The notes under the pieces: model-generated | What the model was told of the DNA's origin: nothing | What the model saw: only the letters and a program-made list of their open reading frames with translations | The model's database searches: none | Shown here: piece by piece, positions 7,603 through 12,242 of the stretch | Numbering within the stretch: the stretch's first letter is position 1 | Layout of the letters: each line of letters opens with the position of its first letter | From: DALYJJ01 sp031969915 | GTDB lineage: Bacteria > Acidobacteriota > Terriglobia > Bryobacterales > Bryobacteraceae | DNA length: 12,242 nucleotides | Direction: 5' to 3' | Assembly: GCA_031969915.1 (NCBI GenBank) | Contig: DALYJJ010000167.1 | Span: 1 to 12,242, forward strand | Translations under genes and position numbers: made by a program

Positions 7603-8702
7603 AGCCCATCGCCGTGGCGATGTCGGGCGGCGTCGATAGTTCCGCCGTGGCGGGATTGCTGCGCCGCGAAGGACGTCCCATCATCGGCCTCACCATGCAG
7701 TTGTGGAATCAGAGGCGGCTTCCGGAACTGCTCGCCGGCGGAGCCGGTGCGGGCCGCTGCTGTTCCCTCGACGATGTCTACGACGCCCGCGCCGTGGCCC
7801 GCCACCTGGACATTCCCTATTACGTGGTGAACTTCGAGCAGCGCTTCGAAGACCAGGTGGTGAAGCCCTTCGTCGACGAATACCTGGCGGGCCGCACGCC
7901 CATTCCCTGCACGCTCTGCAATAACTTCATCAAGTTCGACCAGTTCCTCGAACTCGCCGAAGGCGTGGGAGCGGAGTTCGTCGCCACGGGCCATTACGCC
8001 CGCGTTTCCCGGAGCCCGGCGTCAGGCCGTTGGGAGCTGCGCCGGGGCGTCGACCAATCGAAGGATCAGACCTACTTTCTCTGGGGCCTCACCCAGGCGC
8101 AACTCTCCCGCACCCTGTTTCCGCTCGGCGGAATGACCAAGCCGGAGGTCCGCGCGTTGGCCGCCGAACTGGGAATCAGCGTTGCGGCGAAGAACGATTC
8201 CCAGGAGATTTGTTTCGTACCCAATGGCGACTACGCGGCTTTCATTGACGCGTACTTCCGCGAGCGGGGCGTCGAGCGCGACCGGACGCGGGGCGAGATC
8301 GTCGACACCGGCGGGCGTGTGCTGGGTGAGCACGGCGGCGTCCATCACTTCACGGTGGGCCAGCGCAAGGGTCTCGGCGTCGCGGTGGGCGAGCCGCTGT
8401 ACGTGATCGAAACCCAGCCAGCTGCGCAGCTTGTCGTGGTGGGACGCAATCAGGACCTGCTCAAGGCGCACTGTGCCGCGCGCGGCGTGAACTGGATCTC
8501 CATCCCGCCCCCCGCCGCGCCCTTTCGAGCCGAAGTGAAGATTCGCAACCGGCACGGCGCGGGGGCGGCGACGGTTCATCCGGGAGCCGATCCGGAGCGC
8601 GTCGAGATCCGGTTCGACGAACCGCAGCGCGCGGTCACGCCCGGACAGGCCGCCGTGTTCTACCAGGGCGACCTGGTCCTCGGCGGGGGCTGGATCGAAT
8701 AG
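7599..8702 (+). CDS. mnmA: tRNA-specific 2-thiouridylase MnmA
   Basis: MnmA installs the 2-thio group on U34 of Lys, Glu and Gln tRNAs, using ATP to adenylate the base and a persulfide as sulfur source. The 367 aa product has normal length. Seen here: the PP-loop MSGGVDSS (residues 8-15), RCCSLDDVYDARAVA, the PCTLCNNFIKF motif with C104 and C107, the tRNA-binding stretch SKDQTYFLW, and QEICFVP with C205. By alignment with the E. coli enzyme, C107 and C205 are the two working cysteines. C104 adds a CxxC arrangement not found in E. coli. HHFTVGQRKGLGV and the C-terminal beta barrel follow. The GTG start overlaps the desulfurase stop. The stop shares one base with the next gene's start (TAGTG). 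Confidence 0.96.
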   Translation: MKPIAVAMSGGVDSSAVAGLLRREGRPIIGLTMQLWNQRRLPELLAGGAGAGRCCSLDDVYDARAVARHLDIPYYVVNFEQRFEDQVVKPFVDEYLAGRTPIPCTLCNNFIKFDQFLELAEGVGAEFVATGHYARVSRSPASGRWELRRGVDQSKDQTYFLWGLTQAQLSRTLFPLGGMTKPEVRALAAELGISVAAKNDSQEICFVPNGDYAAFIDAYFRERGVERDRTRGEIVDTGGRVLGEHGGVHHFTVGQRKGLGVAVGEPLYVIETQPAAQLVVVGRNQDLLKAHCAARGVNWISIPPPAAPFRAEVKIRNRHGAGAATVHPGADPERVEIRFDEPQRAVTPGQAAVFYQGDLVLGGGWIE

Positions 8703-9565
8703 TGGCCCGCCGCTCCGCGCTTCGCAACGGGATCGAGTACCTGGTGGCGCGCGCGGTGCTGGCAACCGTGTCCCGGGCGCCGGCGCTCGCGCGCAGCTAC
8801 GCCGGCTTGCTCGACCGCGCCATTCCGCGCTTGCGGCGTGTCGGGCTGGAGAACGTGCGGGCCGCGGGGTTGCCGGACGACGTCGTGGACGGCGTCTTCG
8901 CGAACATCGCGCGCGTGATCGGCACATTCGCTCAGTTCCCGCGGATCAACGCGGGCAACGTCCGCGAGTGGATCCGGTACGACGGCCTTGAGAACTATCA
9001 GGAGGCCAAGCGCCGCGGCCGCGGCGTCCTCATTGCCACGGCGCACCTGGGCAACTGGGAGTTCAGCGCCTTCGCCCATGCTCTGATGACCGAGCCCATG
9101 TGGGTGATGGTACGTCCGCTCGACAACCCGCTGATCGATCGGCTGGTGGCCGGCTACCGCGCCCGGAGCGGCAACCGCGTGGTCGAAAAAAAAGACTTCC
9201 TTCGCGGCATGCTCAAGGCTCTTCACCGGAACGAGGCGGTGGGGATTCTCATCGATCAGCACGCGGCCGAAGACGCCGTTCCGGTTGATTTCTTCGGCCG
9301 GAAGGCGGCGGCGGCCACGGGCTTCGTGCGAATCGCGCATCACACCGGCGCGACGGTACTGCCCGGCTACGCCCTGTGGCGCGAATCGGAGCGCCGCTAC
9401 GTGCTGCGCTTTGACGAGCCCATCGAGATGACCGGCGACATTGCGCGCGATACGCAGCGCTTGCACACGCACCTGGAGTCGGTCATCCGTCGGGACCCCG
9501 ATCAATGGTTGTGGATTCACCGGCGCTGGAAGTCGCCTTCGCGGACTGCTAGTCTCACCGCATGA
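8702..9565 (+). CDS. Lysophospholipid/lipid A acyltransferase, LpxL/HtrB family
   Basis: The 287 aa protein has an N-terminal hydrophobic helix (YLVARAVLATVSRAPALA) and the HxxxxE catalytic box ATAHLGNWEF (H115, E120). Later blocks are typical of late lipid A acyltransferases: VMVRPLDNPLIDRL, GILIDQHA, PVDFFGRKAAAATG and the C-terminal PDQWLWIHRRWK. It would transfer an acyl chain to a membrane lipid at the inner face of the cytoplasmic membrane. The exact acceptor (lipid A precursor or another glycolipid) cannot be read from sequence. GTG at 8702 shares a base with the mnmA stop, and the TGA overlaps the next ATG by 4 bp. Eight consecutive A residues at 9186-9193 are unusual in this GC-rich gene. 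Confidence 0.88.
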   Translation: MARRSALRNGIEYLVARAVLATVSRAPALARSYAGLLDRAIPRLRRVGLENVRAAGLPDDVVDGVFANIARVIGTFAQFPRINAGNVREWIRYDGLENYQEAKRRGRGVLIATAHLGNWEFSAFAHALMTEPMWVMVRPLDNPLIDRLVAGYRARSGNRVVEKKDFLRGMLKALHRNEAVGILIDQHAAEDAVPVDFFGRKAAAATGFVRIAHHTGATVLPGYALWRESERRYVLRFDEPIEMTGDIARDTQRLHTHLESVIRRDPDQWLWIHRRWKSPSRTASLTA

Positions 9566-10212
9566 AGCTGTTCCTGTTCCTGTTACTTCCGTTAACTCTC
9601 GCCGCGCAGTCCTGGACTCACGCCCTCTCCTCGCTCGACGGGCTGAAGACCGCGGGAGCGAAAGCGGAGGCCGTCACCTACAAGGGCAAGCCCGCGGTGC
9701 GGATCACTGCCGCTGCCGCCGACGGGAACGTCATTCCCGTGGCGGGCCCCCAGTTTCGCGACGGGACCATTGAAATCGAAGTGGCGGGCGACCTGGCGCC
9801 GGGTGCTGGGGAGGCGGCGCGCGGGTTCGTGGGCCTGGCCTTCCGCGTTCTTTCAGACAGCGGGAGGTACGAGTGCTTCTACCTGCGGCCCACCAACGGG
9901 CGCGCCAACGACCAGGTGCGGCGCAACCACTCACTCCAGTACGTCTCCGAGCCGGAGTTCCCGTGGCATCGGCTTCGCAAGGAGTCTCCCGAGAAGTACG
10001 AAAGCTACGCCGACCTGGTCCCGGGCGAATGGACCCGGATGAGAATCGAAGTTCGCGGCAGCCAGGCTCGGCTGTACGTGAACGGCGCGGAGCAGCCGTC
10101 GCTGATCGTCAACGATCTGAAACTCGGAGCGGGCGCCCAGGGCGGCATCGCGCTTTGGATTGGACCGGGCACGCTCGCGCACTTCGCCAACTTGAAGGTC
10201 ACCGCCGAGTAG
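9562..10212 (+). CDS. Secreted concanavalin A-like (LamG/DUF1080-type) domain protein
   Basis: The 216 aa product begins with a signal peptide (MKLFLFLLLPLTLAAQS, cleavage probably after LAA, about residue 15). The rest is one beta-rich jelly-roll-type domain: FRDGTIEIEVAGDL, GFVGLAFRV, YECFYLRPTNGRANDQ, then GEWTRMRIEVRGSQARLYVNG and GGIALWIGPGTLAHFANLKV. This pattern is seen in family-16-like and 3-keto-disaccharide hydrolase (DUF1080) domains and in non-catalytic lectin-like proteins. No catalytic ExDxxE motif of GH16 is evident, so binding rather than hydrolysis is the safer reading. The ATG overlaps the acyltransferase stop by 4 bp. The frame ends in Ala-Glu-stop within an inverted repeat shared with the convergent gene. 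Confidence 0.75.
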   Translation: MKLFLFLLLPLTLAAQSWTHALSSLDGLKTAGAKAEAVTYKGKPAVRITAAAADGNVIPVAGPQFRDGTIEIEVAGDLAPGAGEAARGFVGLAFRVLSDSGRYECFYLRPTNGRANDQVRRNHSLQYVSEPEFPWHRLRKESPEKYESYADLVPGEWTRMRIEVRGSQARLYVNGAEQPSLIVNDLKLGAGAQGGIALWIGPGTLAHFANLKVTAE

Positions 10213-10234
10213 TTCGGATGCGAGGCTACTCGGC
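10204..10234. terminator. Perfect 9-bp inverted repeat spanning two convergent stop codons
   Basis: GCCGAGTAG (10204-10212) and CTACTCGGC (10226-10234) are exact reverse complements separated by 13 nt. Each arm is the final Ala-Glu-stop of one gene, read on opposite strands. The RNA from either side would form the same hairpin, with two possible extra G-U pairs inside. There is no downstream T-tract, so it would be a non-canonical or Rho-assisted bidirectional terminator, or a 3'-end stabiliser. Confidence 0.5.
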
Positions 10235-12242
10235 CCGCAACGCCTCCAAGGGGTCGATGCGCGCGGCTCGCCGCGACGGCAGCCAGGCGGCGGCGACCGT
10301 GACCAGACTGAGGAGCAGCGCGGCGCCGAGGTAGAGTGCCGGGTCCGTGGCGCTCACTTCGAAGAGCAAGGTCTTCAGGAAGCGGGAGAGGGCGAGGGCC
10401 GCGGCGCAACCGAGGACGCAGCCCAGCAGGGCGAGGCGCAAGGCGTCTCTGAGGATCAGCGTGAGGACCGCTCCGGGTGCCGCGCCCAGCGCCATGCGCA
10501 ACCCGATTTCAGGCGCGCGCCGGGACACCTGGTAGGCCATCACGCCGTAGACTCCGGCCATGGAGAGAAGCAGCGCGAGGCCAGCCAGCAAGCCGATGAG
10601 GAGCGTGCGGAAGCGGGGAGCGGCCACGGCTTCCTGGAGGATCCCGCCGGCGGTGGTGAACTCGATGGGCACATCGGCGGAGAGCCGGCGGGCGGCCTGG
10701 CGCAACGGCTGAGCCAGTTGCATCGGGTCGCCGTCCGTACGGACCAGGACGAACATCGCCGTCGCGGGGCGCGGATGTTGCCCGTACGGCATGTAGAGTT
10801 CCGGACCGGGGGCGCTGGCCGGGCCGTCCTCACGAACGTCGGCGACGATGCCGACGATGGTCATCGGGTGGTCTTCCCGGTCGAGGCCGCACTCCAGGCG
10901 GCGGCCGATCGGGTCCTCGCCGGGAAAAGCGGCGCGGGCCAGGGACTCATTCACGATCGCCACCCCGGGAGCGTCGAAGGCATCGCGGGCGGAGAAGTCG
11001 CGGCCCCGGCGAAGAGGGATCCCCGCGGTTTCGAAATAGCCGGGCGAGACGACGCGGAACCCCGCCCGGGGCATTTCATGGAAGGGCACCTTGGGGCGTC
11101 CTTCGATTTCGATGGATCCGTTCGAGGCGCGGCCCGCGCCGGCCAGGCCGAAGGCGGCTCCCACCTTGATCGCGCCGGGCATCAGCCGGGCCTGCTCAAT
11201 GAGCTGTTCGTAGAATCCGGTGGCCTGCCGGGCGGAGGCAAGGCCATCGGATGGTACGTCGATCTTGGCCACCAGAAGGCGCTCGGGCTGGAAGCCGAGA
11301 TCGGCGGAAGTGAGGTTGGAGAAGCTCCGGAGGAGCAGCGCCGCACCGGCCAGCAGCATCACGGAAAAGGCCAGCTCGGCGATCACGATGGTGTTGCGCA
11401 GGACTCCCCCGCCGCCGGCCAGAAGGCCGCGCGCCTGGGTCTGCTTCAACGCCTCGTTCAGATCCACGCGCGACGCGTGCCATGCGGGAACCAGGCCGAA
11501 GACCGCAATGGAGAGGGTGGCGGCGCCCATCGCAAAGCCGAGGACCGTGAGATCGAGCCGGATCTCGGACAGCCGCGGCAGATCGCCCGGTGCGAGGGCA
11601 ACCAGGGCGTCGACGCACCACTGGCCGAGCAGCAGGCCGGCGACGCCTCCCACCACGGCGAGGAGCGCGCTTTCGAAGAGAAGCTGTCTGACCACCCGGG
11701 CGCGGCTGGCGCCGAGGGCCGTCCGGATCGCCATCTCGCGCGTTCGCCCCGAGCCGCGGGCGAGCAACAGGTTCGCCACGTTGCCGCAGGCGATCAACAG
11801 GATCAGCCCGACCGCGCCCAGTAAGACATACAGCGTCGGCCGGAGGGAGCCGACCAGGTGCTCCCGCAATTGGATGACGGCCGCGCTCTTGTTTTTGTTG
11901 TCCGCCGGGTGCTGGGCTTCGATGCGTTGCGCGATGGCGGCCATTTGCACCTGCGCCTGTTCCACCGATACGCCCGGGCGGAGCTTGGCCACAACGCGGT
12001 AGTTGTGCGCGGACCGCGATTCGGTTTCCGGGAACAGGGATGCGGGCACCCAGACTTCGGTCTTGCCGGGGTAGGAGAAGCCGGCCGGCAGAACGCCGGC
12101 AATTTGAAACGGCTGCCGCATGATCATGATGGTTTGGCCCAGCGCCTCGGCGTCGGTGGCGAAGTGGCGGCGCCGGAACGTATCGCTGATCAAAGCCACC
12201 TGCGCAGTGCGTTCCCCGGGGAACGCAGTGCCGGTGCGCGGC
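10226..12242 (-). CDS. ADOP-type ABC transporter permease (MacB/FtsX family), 5' end outside window
   Basis: About 671 residues are present and the frame stays open to the right edge (RTGTAFPGERTAQVALISDTF is readable upstream of 12199). The layout is a MacB periplasmic domain followed by two FtsX permease modules, typical of the 800-900 residue permeases abundant in Acidobacteriota. Counting from the codon at 12197-12199, membrane segments lie at about 123-147, 173-203, 219-239 and 270-291. A second soluble domain follows, then three more segments near the end. FtsX hallmarks EMAIRTALGASRARVVRQL and EIGLRMALGAAPGAVL occur once in each module, and the protein ends RAARIDPLEALRAE. At least one N-terminal membrane segment is missing off-window. 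Such permeases often lack an adjacent ATPase gene; none is visible here. Relatives of MacB export peptides or drugs, but the substrate here is unknown. Confidence 0.9.
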   Translation of the reverse strand, partial: PRTGTAFPGERTAQVALISDTFRRRHFATDAEALGQTIMIMRQPFQIAGVLPAGFSYPGKTEVWVPASLFPETESRSAHNYRVVAKLRPGVSVEQAQVQMAAIAQRIEAQHPADNKNKSAAVIQLREHLVGSLRPTLYVLLGAVGLILLIACGNVANLLLARGSGRTREMAIRTALGASRARVVRQLLFESALLAVVGGVAGLLLGQWCVDALVALAPGDLPRLSEIRLDLTVLGFAMGAATLSIAVFGLVPAWHASRVDLNEALKQTQARGLLAGGGGVLRNTIVIAELAFSVMLLAGAALLLRSFSNLTSADLGFQPERLLVAKIDVPSDGLASARQATGFYEQLIEQARLMPGAIKVGAAFGLAGAGRASNGSIEIEGRPKVPFHEMPRAGFRVVSPGYFETAGIPLRRGRDFSARDAFDAPGVAIVNESLARAAFPGEDPIGRRLECGLDREDHPMTIVGIVADVREDGPASAPGPELYMPYGQHPRPATAMFVLVRTDGDPMQLAQPLRQAARRLSADVPIEFTTAGGILQEAVAAPRFRTLLIGLLAGLALLLSMAGVYGVMAYQVSRRAPEIGLRMALGAAPGAVLTLILRDALRLALLGCVLGCAAALALSRFLKTLLFEVSATDPALYLGAALLLSLVTVAAAWLPSRRAARIDPLEALRAE

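Noticed and set aside
10718..11824. Plus-strand open frame of 368 codons within the permease gene
   Set aside because: It is antisense to the conserved ADOP permease and its translation is low-complexity and Gly/Ala/Arg-rich without family features.

Overview
The window is dense, GC-rich bacterial chromosome. It has twelve protein-coding genes, no recognisable RNA genes, no insertion sequences and no CRISPR array. The best taxonomic hint is the large MacB/FtsX-type permease at the right edge. It has the layout of the ADOP family, which is strongly expanded in Acidobacteriota. Together with the GC-rich codon use, this suggests an acidobacterium, perhaps of the Solibacter/Bryobacter group. That placement is inference from gene content, not a phylogenetic test.

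Left part (1-3190). A minus-strand reading frame runs off the left edge. It starts like adenosine deaminase but continues like the C-terminus of pyruvate dehydrogenase E1-alpha, so it is a natural remnant fusion or an assembly misjoin. Divergent from it, with about 9 bp between starts, is glgB (glycogen branching enzyme). glgB overlaps a PHP-type (CpsB/YwqE-like) tyrosine phosphatase gene by 4 bp.

Middle part (3201-6398). Two overlapping minus-strand genes encode an ankyrin-repeat lipoprotein followed by a small eIF-2B-fold protein that lacks the catalytic Cys of the MtnA isomerases. Divergent from them is a signalling protein that joins a DksA/TraR-like zinc finger (C-C-C-H ligands) to a SpoIIE/RsbU-type serine phosphatase. 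The roughly 108 bp between them carry an operator-like dyad and a GC-rich palindrome. A convergent DUF62 S-adenosylmethionine hydrolase gene overlaps the phosphatase gene end by 7 bp.

Right part (6442-12242). Four plus-strand genes are chained by 4, 1 and 4 bp overlaps. They are a NifS/IscS-type cysteine desulfurase, the tRNA 2-thiouridylase MnmA (a natural sulfur donor/acceptor pair), an LpxL/HtrB-type acyltransferase, and a secreted concanavalin-A-like domain protein. They converge on the ADOP permease, which leaves the window at its 5' end. The two convergent genes end in the same nine bases, forming a perfect inverted repeat that probably acts as a bidirectional terminator.

The items most worth a second look are the chimeric frame at the left edge, the zinc finger-phosphatase fusion, the eIF-2B paralogue paired with an ankyrin lipoprotein, and two divergent promoters with overlapping opposite-strand -10 elements.
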